Shown here: positions 7,189 through 13,008 of the stretch, piece by piece
Layout of the letters: every line of letters begins with the position of its first letter
How positions within the stretch are numbered: the first letter of the stretch is position 1
Assembly (NCBI GenBank): GCA_003219345.1
Contig: QHOP01000258.1
Span: forward strand, 1-13,572
Reading direction: 5' to 3'
Length of the DNA: 13,572 bases
Source of the DNA: Verrucomicrobiota bacterium
GTDB taxonomy: Bacteria; Verrucomicrobiota; Verrucomicrobiia; Limisphaerales; AV2
Program-made: the position numbers and the translations under genes
The notes under the pieces: generated by a model
The model's database searches: none
Seen by the model: the letters and a program-made list of their open reading frames with translations, nothing else
Told to the model about the DNA's origin: nothing

Positions 7189-8088
7189 ATGATTCTTACT
7201 GGCATTGGCGACGAAGCGGGCAACACCATCGACGCGCAAATCGCCGCGACGAAGAAACTCGGCTGGAAACACATCGAAGCGCGAGGCGTCGAGGTGCCGG
7301 GCTTCCCCAAGGCGAACCTCCACGATATTCCCGACAAAGCTTTCGACCTCGTCGAGCAGAAGCTGAAGGAGAACACCATCGGTGTTTACTGCTTCGGCTC
7401 GACGATCATGAACTGGACGAAGACAGTCGAGACGCCGTGGGACGTCACGCTCGTCGAAGTGAAGCGCTGCATTCCACGCATGAAGCGCCTCGGCACGAAA
7501 TTCGTCCGCGTCATGAGCTTCAAGCCCAAGGATGACGACGACCGCATCCCGCCCGTCGTGTTCGACCGCGTGCGCGACGTGACGAAGATGTTCCTGGACG
7601 CCGGCATCACACCGGTGCATGAAAACTGCATGAACTACGGCGGCATGAGCTGGAAACACGCACTCGAACTGCTCGACAAGGTGGCCGGACTCAAGTGGGT
7701 TTTCGACACGGCGAACCCCGTGTTCAATCCCGACCGCAGCAAACCGAAGCCGTGGCCGCGCCAGGACGCCTGGGAATTCTGGGAACACGTGCGCGACCAC
7801 GTCGTACACATTCACGTCAAGGACGCGACGTGGAACCCGGCGAAAAATAACGCCGATTACAATTGGCCCGGTGAAGGCCAGGGCCGCGTGCGCGACATCC
7901 TCAAAGATGCCTTCGCGCGCGGCTACGACGGCGGCATCTCCATCGAACCGCACATGGTCGTCGTCTTCCACGATGCCAATTCCAGGGCTTCCGACGCCGA
8001 GACCGGCAAGAACTTCGTCGAATACGGTCGGCGGCTGGAGAAGTTGATCAAGGGAGTCAAAACAGTTGTTGGCTCGCCCTCATCCTGA
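7189..8088 (+). CDS. Sugar phosphate isomerase/epimerase (AP endonuclease 2-like TIM barrel)
   Basis: 299 residues. The fold is read from typical TIM-barrel strand ends carrying metal ligands: 'HIEARGVE' (residues 28-35), 'TPVHENC' (E145), 'WVFDTANP' (D173), 'HIHVKDA' (H207, H209) and 'ISIEPH' (E253). This layout fits a xylose-isomerase-like divalent-metal enzyme that isomerises or epimerises a keto or aldo sugar. It follows a Gfo/Idh dehydrogenase on the same strand, and the pair probably work on one substrate. The ATG at 7189 lies only 11 bp after the inverted-repeat element, so its leader comes from that element; no Shine-Dalgarno is visible. The last residues (S-P-S-S-stop) are encoded by repeat sequence (CCCTCATCC followed by TGA), which suggests the original C terminus was altered. 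The exact substrate is unknown. Confidence 0.88.
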   Translation: MILTGIGDEAGNTIDAQIAATKKLGWKHIEARGVEVPGFPKANLHDIPDKAFDLVEQKLKENTIGVYCFGSTIMNWTKTVETPWDVTLVEVKRCIPRMKRLGTKFVRVMSFKPKDDDDRIPPVVFDRVRDVTKMFLDAGITPVHENCMNYGGMSWKHALELLDKVAGLKWVFDTANPVFNPDRSKPKPWPRQDAWEFWEHVRDHVVHIHVKDATWNPAKNNADYNWPGEGQGRVRDILKDAFARGYDGGISIEPHMVVVFHDANSRASDAETGKNFVEYGRRLEKLIKGVKTVVGSPSS

Positions 8089-8094
8089 CCCTTT

Positions 8095-8168
8095 CCATGA
8101 ACCGAGCAGGCTGCGGGTCGCAGACCCGCGGTCCGGACCGCGCCTCTGTGAGGCGCAGCGGTTCATGG
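8095..8168. repeat. Multi-hairpin palindromic block (cruciform-forming)
   Basis: Outer arms CCATGAACC (8095-8103) and GGTTCATGG (8160-8168) are perfectly complementary. A second pair, GCTGC (8110-8114) and GCAGC (8155-8159), stacks inside. Within this are three consecutive perfect hairpins or palindromes: GCGGGTC-GCA-GACCCGC (8113-8129), GCGGTCCGGACCGC (8128-8141) and GCGCCTC-TGT-GAGGCGC (8140-8156). Neighbouring stems share a few bases, so alternative foldings exist. The block lies 6 bp beyond the stop of the epimerase gene. Confidence 0.85.
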
Positions 8169-8211
8169 TCCCAATGCGCGACAGAAAAGTCGTGGAGGCT
8201 CTCCATGAACC
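8160..8211. repeat. 52-nt hairpin repeat, copy 1
   Basis: It starts GGTTCATGGTCCCAA, ends GGAGGCT-CT-CCATGAACC, and has complementary 9-nt ends. An inner stem CGAC (8179-8182) pairs with GTCG (8189-8192). It shares its first nine bases with the right arm of the preceding multi-hairpin block. Copy 2 at 8284-8335 has exactly the same length. Confidence 0.85.
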
Positions 8212-8224
8212 TGCCACTTCGTCC

Positions 8225-8265
8225 TCCTCGTCCTCGATTCGTCCTCTTGGTTTCGAGGACGAGGA
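8225..8265. repeat. CGTCCTC-rich hairpin between the two 52-nt repeats
   Basis: A perfect 13-bp stem: TCCTCGTCCTCGA (8225-8237) pairs with TCGAGGACGAGGA (8253-8265) around a 15-nt loop. The sequence is a run of CGTCCT-like hexamers on one side and GAGGAC units on the other, and fills most of the 72-nt gap between repeat copies. Confidence 0.75.
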
Positions 8266-8283
8266 CGAGCACGAGAACGATTG

Positions 8284-8335
8284 GGTTCATGGTCCCAAGG
8301 CGTGATTCTGGAATCAGGGAGGCTACCCATGAACT
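8284..8335. repeat. 52-nt hairpin repeat, copy 2
   Basis: It starts GGTTCATGGTCCCAA and ends GGAGGCT-AC-CCATGAACT. GTTCATGG (8285-8292) pairs with CCATGAAC (8327-8334). The inner stem is TGATTC (8303-8308) with GAATCA (8311-8316). Relative to copy 1, the inner stem keeps pairing through two compensatory base-pair changes (C-G to T-A twice). Confidence 0.85.
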
Positions 8336-8385
8336 CTGGAATGATCGGTGAACGCTTTCAAATCCGCGCGGCGGGATGCGGCGGT

Positions 8386-9156
8386 TCATAGAAGGTTCGC
8401 TGACTCCGCATCGAGGAACAACAGGCAGTGCGCCTGTCTCCGCAGGATGGACGCCGGGCAAGCGGTGCCGATCGGCCCTTGCAACGCCGCCTTGACGGCC
8501 TTGGCTTTGCGTTTCTCCGGCACAATGCAAATCATCTTCTTGGCCGCGCAGAGCGCGGGAATCGTCAGCGTCAGTGCGTACGATGGAACGGATTGCGCGT
8601 CAGGAAAATGCCCTTCGCCCACCTGTTGCAGTTTGCAGGCGTCGTCGAGCTTCACGATTTTGACCGAGCGATTGTCGTTGAAATCGGCCACCGCCGGGTC
8701 GTTGAAGGCCACGTGCCCGTTCTCGCCGATGCCGAGGCAGCAGAGATCGATTTGCTGCGCGCGCAGGAGTTGGGCGTAGCGTTCGCATTCCTTGATCGGC
8801 AGCAGCGCGTCTCCTTCCAGGTACTGGAAAACCTTCGGGTTGACGAGTTGTGCCACCCGCTCCCGCATGCAGCGCCGAAAACTGGCCGGATGATCCGCGG
8901 AAATGCCGAGATACTCGTCCATGTGAAAGAGTGTGACCTTCGACCAGTCCACGCCCCCGAGCCTGACCAACTGTTCGAGAAATTTGATTTGCGAATTGCC
9001 GGTGGCCAGCACGGCCGCCGCGCAGCTCTGCGCCAGGAACACCTGCTGGAGATAGCTCTGCACTTCGCGCGCGGCGTCCTGCACGAGGTCATCCTGCGTC
9101 GCATAAACGCGCACGCGGAGCGAATCGGCGACAAAGTTTTTAATCGGCTGAGCCAT
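8386..9156 (-). CDS. Glucosamine-6-phosphate deaminase/isomerase family protein (NagB paralogue)
   Basis: 256 residues. NagB-family landmarks are present: 'LATGNS' (residues 50-55) at the phosphate-binding loop, 'FHMDEYLG' with D80/E81, and 'LGIGENGHVAFNDP' with H148. A late 'VPSYALTLTIPAL' matches the family's substrate-loop strand. The catalytic region differs from E. coli NagB (N for D141, D for E148), although Asn at the first site also occurs in B. subtilis-type enzymes. Expected reaction: glucosamine-6-phosphate to fructose-6-phosphate plus ammonia, or a related sugar-phosphate isomerisation. A 6-phosphogluconolactonase-like role is a less likely alternative. The ATG at 9156 has GGAG 8 nt upstream and lies 15 bp after the nagB stop, so the two are in one transcript. 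The TGA stop lies inside the repeat half-site (ATGAACC). Confidence 0.87.
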   Translation of the reverse strand: MAQPIKNFVADSLRVRVYATQDDLVQDAAREVQSYLQQVFLAQSCAAAVLATGNSQIKFLEQLVRLGGVDWSKVTLFHMDEYLGISADHPASFRRCMRERVAQLVNPKVFQYLEGDALLPIKECERYAQLLRAQQIDLCCLGIGENGHVAFNDPAVADFNDNRSVKIVKLDDACKLQQVGEGHFPDAQSVPSYALTLTIPALCAAKKMICIVPEKRKAKAVKAALQGPIGTACPASILRRQAHCLLFLDAESANLL

Positions 9157-9164
9157 CGCTTTCG

Positions 9165-9168
9165 CTCC
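9165..9168 (-). promoter_or_regulatory. Ribosome binding site of the NagB paralogue
   Basis: GGAG on the minus strand, 8 nt before the ATG at 9156, within the 15-bp gap after the upstream nagB stop. It supports this start and independent initiation in the operon. Confidence 0.6.
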
Positions 9169-9171
9169 AAT

Positions 9172-9966
9172 TCAATTCGAATTGCGAAACTCTTCCCACT
9201 CCGGTTCGGTGGCGAAAATGCGCCGGTAATATTCCGAGCCTTCCAATCGGCTCGCGGCCGCTTCGTCCACCACCACCGTGCAGCGCGCGTGCAGTTGCAG
9301 CGCCGTCGCCGAAATCATGGAAGTGATCGGCCCTTCCACCGCTTTCGCGATGATCTCCGCCTTCTCCTCCCCGGTCGCGAGCAACAGGCAGCGGCGCGAT
9401 TCCAGAATCGTGCCCACGCCCATCGTGATGGCGCGACGCGGGACTTTATCTGCGCCGCCAAAAAATTCGGCGTTCTGTTCCAGTGTCAGCGGCGCGAGCG
9501 CCTTCACGCGCGTGCGGGACTTGAAAGCTGACAATGGTTCGTTGAAACCGATGTGCCCGGCGCGGCCGATGCCGAGCAGTTGGAGGTCGATGCCGCCGAA
9601 CTTGGCGATGGCGGCTTCATAACTTCGGCACTCAGCATCGAGGTCGGGCGCCTGGCCGTTCGGCAAATGCGTGTTGCGCGGTTCCACATTCACGCGTTGG
9701 AACAGATGCTCGTTCATGCAATGCCGGTACGAGTGCGGATCGCCCGGCGCCAGGCCGACGTATTCGTCCAGGTTGAAGGTGCTGCAGAGCGAGAAATCGA
9801 GCCCTTCTTTCCGATGCATCTGCGCCAACAGCCGGTAAACCGACTCCATCGTGCGTCCGGTCGCCAGGCCCAGCACCAGGTGCGGATTCGCGCGCAGTTC
9901 CTTGGCGATGATCCGCGCCACCAACGCGGCGGCGGCATCAGCGTTCGGTCGAATGATGACTTCCAC
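9172..9966 (-). CDS. nagB: Glucosamine-6-phosphate deaminase
   Basis: 264 residues, equal to the usual NagB length (266 in E. coli). It starts 'MEVIIRPNAD', then 'LVLGLATGRTMESVY' (phosphate loop, residues 30-44), 'FNLDEYVG' (D67/E68, general base), 'LGIGRAGHIGFNEP' (H138, E143) and 'SRTRVKAL'. It should convert glucosamine-6-phosphate to fructose-6-phosphate and ammonia in the cytoplasm, the last step of GlcNAc catabolism after NagA. The residue matching E. coli D141 is Ala (A137 in 'GRAGH'); similar GIGR-type loops occur in other phyla, so activity is still likely. The start codon is GTG at 9966, chosen because homologues begin at this point. A GGACACGAAT-type repeat lies 11 bp upstream. 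The second NagB paralogue follows after 15 bp, and a nagA-like gene lies about 3 kb away on the other strand. Confidence 0.92.
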   Translation of the reverse strand: MEVIIRPNADAAAALVARIIAKELRANPHLVLGLATGRTMESVYRLLAQMHRKEGLDFSLCSTFNLDEYVGLAPGDPHSYRHCMNEHLFQRVNVEPRNTHLPNGQAPDLDAECRSYEAAIAKFGGIDLQLLGIGRAGHIGFNEPLSAFKSRTRVKALAPLTLEQNAEFFGGADKVPRRAITMGVGTILESRRCLLLATGEEKAEIIAKAVEGPITSMISATALQLHARCTVVVDEAAASRLEGSEYYRRIFATEPEWEEFRNSN

Positions 9967-9977
9967 GGCGCGGAGTT

Positions 9978-10007
9978 AACCACGAATGAACACGAATGGA
10001 CACGAAG
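9978..10007. repeat. Single copy of the AACCACGAATGAACACGAAT-type repeat
   Basis: A 30-nt unit, period 10, that matches the arm design of the inverted-repeat element at 6969-7177 (AACCAC-GAT-ACAC-GAT pattern with AA for GG). It lies just upstream of the GTG start of nagB and so forms its untranslated leader. No opposite-strand partner is seen nearby. Confidence 0.65.
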
Positions 10008-10034
10008 AAAAAATGGGAACTCGCCTATCGAGTT
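10008..10034 (-). terminator. Possible intrinsic terminator after the SMI1/KNR4-like gene
   Basis: On the minus strand AACTCG (10034-10029) pairs perfectly with CGAGTT (10023-10018) around a 5-nt loop. CCCA and then six T residues (10013-10008) follow. The stem is short and the T-run starts 4 nt after it, so this is a weak candidate. It would separate the upstream minus-strand genes from nagB. Confidence 0.4.
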
Positions 10035-10060
10035 GCAGCGCCAGGCCAAGGCTTGCGCGT

Positions 10061-10570
10061 CTATTTGGCTCTGACATCCTCAATGGTACTGGTGACCAGG
10101 TCTCGAAATGTCGACGCAAGTTCTGTGACAAGTTTTATCCGAGAATTCAGGAGTGCCGACTCGTGGTTCAGGCGCACCACGGGACAGTCGCCACCGTGAC
10201 GCCGTCGCTGCGAATCGAAGCAGATGGGATCGTAAATGGCACCGTCAACGGCGCGACCGAATTGAATGAAACCATGAGCCAGCAAAACGCCGACAAGCCC
10301 TTGGTCCTGAAACAACCCACGCGCAAACGCCTCGAAACCGGGGCTTGAAGGGTTCGGAAGAAGGCGAAGCCGCCGCAGATGGACTTCTGGCCAACGGTAA
10401 TTCGCGAGCAACTGCTCGAACAATGGGGGAAACCGTGCCGGGAGCTTCGCGTAAACCGGCGCCAGTAGAGACAGGTCTGTGTGGCGAGGCACGACCTCGC
10501 CATCGTCGAACTTGTCGAAGCACTCGACGAACTGCTCCAATAACTCAGCGTCAGATGACATTGGGGACAC
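10061..10570 (-). CDS. SMI1/KNR4-like small protein
   Basis: 169 residues from GTG 10570, or 166 from ATG 10561, which has GGGAG at better spacing and may be the real start. It is an acidic cytoplasmic protein without signal peptide or membrane segments. The segment 'LLAPVYAKLPARFPPLFEQL' with 'YRWPEV' (residues 35-63), followed by 'FGRAVDGAIYDPICFDSQRR' and 'GGDCPVVRLNHESAL', resembles SMI1/KNR4 (SUKH) fold proteins. That superfamily includes toxin immunity proteins and regulatory scaffolds. The gene begins 6 bp after the Gfo/Idh stop, so it is cotranscribed with sugar genes, and no toxin gene is visible nearby. A role as an operon-linked adaptor or stray immunity protein is speculation. That it is a real gene is well supported by composition and junction spacing; the family call is moderate. 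Confidence 0.65.
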   Translation of the reverse strand: MSPMSSDAELLEQFVECFDKFDDGEVVPRHTDLSLLAPVYAKLPARFPPLFEQLLANYRWPEVHLRRLRLLPNPSSPGFEAFARGLFQDQGLVGVLLAHGFIQFGRAVDGAIYDPICFDSQRRRHGGDCPVVRLNHESALLNSRIKLVTELASTFRDLVTSTIEDVRAK

Positions 10571-10576
10571 GGCTCC

Positions 10577-11653
10577 CTAGCGTAACCCAAACTCTTTCCG
10601 ATTCTCCTCACACGACGCGAACACCAGGCGATCCGGCACTTTCGCTCGGAGCATCGCCTGTTCGTCGGCGCCGGTCCTGAGCGGCAAACCGACCTGGCCG
10701 CCTTCGGCCGCGGAGCGTTGCAACGCGAGCATGATCTCCGCGCCCTGACAGGCGCGTTCGAAATTGCAGGGATGGACTTTCTTGTCGTCGTCCAGCCAAT
10801 CGGCCATCTCCTGGATGTAGGGCGGCATGTCGAGGTCGTAGTTCATCGCACTTTCGCCGCTCTGGTACCCGCCGCTCTTCGTCATCGCGCGCCAGCCGCC
10901 ATTGGTGAGGACCTCCGCGAAACCTTCCGTGCCTTGCGCGCCCATGCGGTTTTTGCCCCACCATTTGGCGACTTCAGGCTGGTCGGGCGCGCCCGCGCCG
11001 CACTCGTAGATGCCGCGCACGCCGTCGGCGAATTGCACAAAGCCGGCGATATAGTCGGGGGACGGATGACTGCTGGTGAACTTGGAGCGGCCGGCGGCCT
11101 GGGCCATGACCCAGGTGGCAGGCGTGTAGTTGTTGAACCAACAGGTGTAGTCGATGACATGGGACAGCATGTGCGTCATCCAGCCGGTGGCGGTGCCATA
11201 GACAGTGTGCACGCGGCCGAGCGCGCCGCTGGCAATGATCTCCTTCACCTTGCGATAGTGGACGCCGTAACGATGCTGATGGCTCACCACGGCCTTGATG
11301 CCGGCTTTGCGAATGCGGTCGCGCATCTCGAACAACTCCTTGCTCGTGAGGGCGACGGGTTTCTCGAACGCGATCAACTTCGCGCCGCACTTGATGCCGA
11401 GCTTGATCATGTCCAGGCGCACGTCCGGCGGCGTGCAAAAGCAGAAGACATCCGGTTTCGCGGATAGGGCAAGCGCGCGGGCGTCGCTGTTGGAAGGCAC
11501 GTTGCCCAGCTTGCTCAGAGCGCTTTGCAGGCGCCCCTGGTCACGGCTGGAAATGCCGATCAACTCAAAATGCGGATTGGCTTTGAAGAAGATGGCGTGG
11601 TGTAGGCCGCGCTTGCCCATGCCGATGACGAGGACGCGATGGATTTTGCTCAT
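10577..11653 (-). CDS. Gfo/Idh/MocA family NAD(P)-dependent oxidoreductase (second)
   Basis: 358 residues. Rossmann motif 'VLVIGMGKRGLHH' (residues 7-19), the 'AFEKPVAL' motif with K98, and a substrate-domain helix 'GWMTHMLSHVIDYTCWF' with H165 and D168 in catalytic positions. It is clearly different from the plus-strand member at 5805 (other lengths and motif spellings), so the two are not a recent duplication. It should oxidise or reduce a sugar or cyclitol hydroxyl with NAD(P). The start at 11653 is fixed by a strong GGAGG 9 nt upstream. It lies downstream of a DegT-type aminotransferase on the same strand. A 3-keto-sugar produced by one could be aminated by the other, as in known amino-sugar pathways, but a repeat element sits between them. 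Substrate unknown. Confidence 0.92.
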   Translation of the reverse strand: MSKIHRVLVIGMGKRGLHHAIFFKANPHFELIGISSRDQGRLQSALSKLGNVPSNSDARALALSAKPDVFCFCTPPDVRLDMIKLGIKCGAKLIAFEKPVALTSKELFEMRDRIRKAGIKAVVSHQHRYGVHYRKVKEIIASGALGRVHTVYGTATGWMTHMLSHVIDYTCWFNNYTPATWVMAQAAGRSKFTSSHPSPDYIAGFVQFADGVRGIYECGAGAPDQPEVAKWWGKNRMGAQGTEGFAEVLTNGGWRAMTKSGGYQSGESAMNYDLDMPPYIQEMADWLDDDKKVHPCNFERACQGAEIMLALQRSAAEGGQVGLPLRTGADEQAMLRAKVPDRLVFASCEENRKEFGLR

Positions 11654-11662
11654 TTCGGAAAA

Positions 11663-11667
11663 CCTCC
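11663..11667 (-). promoter_or_regulatory. Ribosome binding site of the second Gfo/Idh gene
   Basis: GGAGG on the minus strand, 9 nt before the ATG at 11653. This is the strongest such site among the minus-strand genes; the repeat element begins only 8 bp further upstream. Confidence 0.75.
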
Positions 11668-11674
11668 GTTTGTT

Positions 11675-11793
11675 AAATGACGAATGACGAAATCCGAATG
11701 ACCAAGGAAACCCGAATGCCGAAATTCCAGTTCACCGGTTCAGGATGTTCGCTTCCATGCCTTCGAGCTTCGTCATTCGTCGTTCGTCATTCA
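11675..11793. repeat. Inverted-repeat element of the AATGACGAATGACGAA type
   Basis: The left arm AATGACGAATGACGAA (11676-11691) faces a right arm at 11769-11791. Read on the other strand, the right arm begins AATGACGAACGACGAA (15 of 16 positions match) and continues with another TGACGAA. The space between (about 77 bp) holds more degenerate units such as CCGAATGACC and CCGAATGCCGAA. It fills the gap between the aminotransferase and the Gfo/Idh gene, and its outer end overlaps the aminotransferase TGA stop. Confidence 0.7.
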
Positions 11794-12915
11794 GCCTTGG
11801 CTGCCGTCCCATTCCTGCACTTTCGCAATCACGTAGTCCACTTCCTCGGCGGTCAGTTCGGGGAACATCGGCAGGCTGATGCAACACGCGGCGTTGTGCT
11901 CGGCATTGGTCAGTGGGCCGGCGATGCGCCCGCCTTTGCCCCACGGATAACCGGCCTGCTGATGAATCGCGATCGAGTAATGCGTTTTGGCGTCAATCCC
12001 GCCGTCGTTCAGGAATTTCAGCAACGGCTCGCGTTGCCCTGGCTTTTTCGTCTCAACGACGAAAAGATGAAAGACGTGTCGGTAACCGATCAGCTCGACC
12101 GGCAAATCGAGGTTGCGGCAACCCTTGAGCCCGGCGCTGTAACGCGCGGCCCACTTCCGCCGCAGGTCGTTCCACGCGTCGATGTGCTTGAGCTTGGCGC
12201 TGAGCACGCCGGCGTGCAGATCATCCAGACGGCTGTTGAAACCGTAGCTGTGAACGTTGCGCGCGTTTGAGCCGTGATTGCGCAGCTTGCGAACGCGGGC
12301 ATCGATCTCGGCGTTGTTCGTGACGAGCGCGCCGCCGTCGCCGAAGCAGCCGAGATTTTTCTGGATGATAAAACTGATCGTCGCCGCGTCGCTCAGTTCG
12401 CCGACCTTGAAGCCGTCGCCGTGCGCGCCGATCCCTTGCGCATTGTCCTCGATGAGGCGGAGTTTGTGTTTGGCAGCAATCTTCTTAATGGCGAGCATGT
12501 CGGCGCATTGACCGTAAAGGTGCACCGGGACAATCGCCCTGGTCTTCGGCGTAATGGCCGCTTCGATCTTTGCCGGGTCGATACACTTGGTCCTCGAATC
12601 GCAATCGACGAAGACGGGCGTGGCGCCGGCGATCCAGATCGCCTCGGCGGTGGCGAAGAACGTGTTCGGGTGGGTGATGATTTCGTCGCCGGGGCCGATG
12701 CCCAGGGCCATCAACGTGAGCCAGATGGCATCGGTGCCGTTGCCGACGCCGACGGCGTATTTCATGCCGTGGTAGCGAGCCAATTCCTCCTCGAACCGCT
12801 TGAGCATCGGCCCCATGACATATTGGCCGCTCAGGAGCACCTGCTGGAGGTTGGCGTCAATCTCCTTCTGGATGTTGCGATATTGGCGGACGTGGCCGTA
12901 GAACTCGACTTTCAT
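11791..12915 (-). CDS. DegT/DnrJ/EryC1/StrS family PLP-dependent aminotransferase
   Basis: 374 residues from ATG 12915, the family's usual length. The N terminus is 'MKVEFYGHVRQYRNIQKEID' and 'LLSGQYVMGPMLKRFEEELA' matches the family start; the frame stays open far upstream, but that part lies antisense to nagA and is not family-like. Fold-type I landmarks: 'VGVGNGTDAIWL' (phosphate site), 'THPNTFFAT', 'HLYGQCADM', 'LIEDNAQGIGA' (D157 to the pyridine nitrogen) and 'SFIIQKNLGCFGDGGA' with PLP lysine K186. 'FIIQKN' is unusual where most members have 'FxPTKN/FxPSKN'. These enzymes transfer an amino group from glutamate or glutamine to a keto-sugar or nucleotide keto-sugar. It heads the minus-strand gene set and is divergent from nagA. 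The TGA stop overlaps an intergenic repeat. The actual sugar product cannot be inferred. Confidence 0.92.
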   Translation of the reverse strand: MKVEFYGHVRQYRNIQKEIDANLQQVLLSGQYVMGPMLKRFEEELARYHGMKYAVGVGNGTDAIWLTLMALGIGPGDEIITHPNTFFATAEAIWIAGATPVFVDCDSRTKCIDPAKIEAAITPKTRAIVPVHLYGQCADMLAIKKIAAKHKLRLIEDNAQGIGAHGDGFKVGELSDAATISFIIQKNLGCFGDGGALVTNNAEIDARVRKLRNHGSNARNVHSYGFNSRLDDLHAGVLSAKLKHIDAWNDLRRKWAARYSAGLKGCRNLDLPVELIGYRHVFHLFVVETKKPGQREPLLKFLNDGGIDAKTHYSIAIHQQAGYPWGKGGRIAGPLTNAEHNAACCISLPMFPELTAEEVDYVIAKVQEWDGSQG

Positions 12916-13008
12916 AGGAATGATTTTTTGCTGAAATTGCGATTCGAGGTGAGGGATGACAAGGATATTCTGCTTGCCAACGCGCGACGGGCAAACCGAG
13001 ATAATGCC
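12916..13008. promoter_or_regulatory. Divergent promoter region between the aminotransferase and nagA
   Basis: The 93 bp between the two divergent starts must hold both leaders and probably both promoters. On the minus strand TTGTCA (12962-12957) stands 17 nt before CAATTT, a weak match to a sigma-70 promoter for the aminotransferase. No convincing -10/-35 pair is seen toward nagA. No clear operator palindrome is visible. Confidence 0.35.

Larger units (their letters stand above)
8077..8391. repeat. Composite palindrome mosaic between convergent genes
   Basis: The whole gap between the convergent genes is repeat sequence. It begins with CCCTCATCC (8077-8085), like the left arm of the REP element at 2578. 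Six half-sites follow in alternating orientation: CCATGAACC at 8095, GGTTCATGG at 8160, CCATGAACC at 8203, GGTTCATGG at 8284, CCATGAACT at 8327 and GGTTCATAG at 8383. The stop codons of both flanking genes fall inside the mosaic. Stable hairpins here could end or protect transcripts from both sides. Open frames crossing it follow the repeat units and are not believable genes. Confidence 0.8.

Noticed and set aside
8160..8335. CRISPR array
   Set aside because: Only two units, which diverge in their middle and differ in spacer length (72 nt between copies); the units are long hairpins with alternating half-sites and no cas genes are near.
8097..8351. Plus-strand open frame across the palindrome mosaic
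   Set aside because: Its ATG codons come from the CCATGAACC half-sites and the predicted peptide just reads the hairpins. No ribosome binding site and no recognisable protein family.
8428..9531. Long plus-strand open frame opposite the two NagB genes
   Set aside because: It is a GC-rich shadow of two clear minus-strand enzymes; the peptide is His/Arg-rich without family features.
10718..11467. Plus-strand open frame opposite the second Gfo/Idh gene
   Set aside because: Antisense to a gene with complete family motifs; composition is that of a mirror frame.
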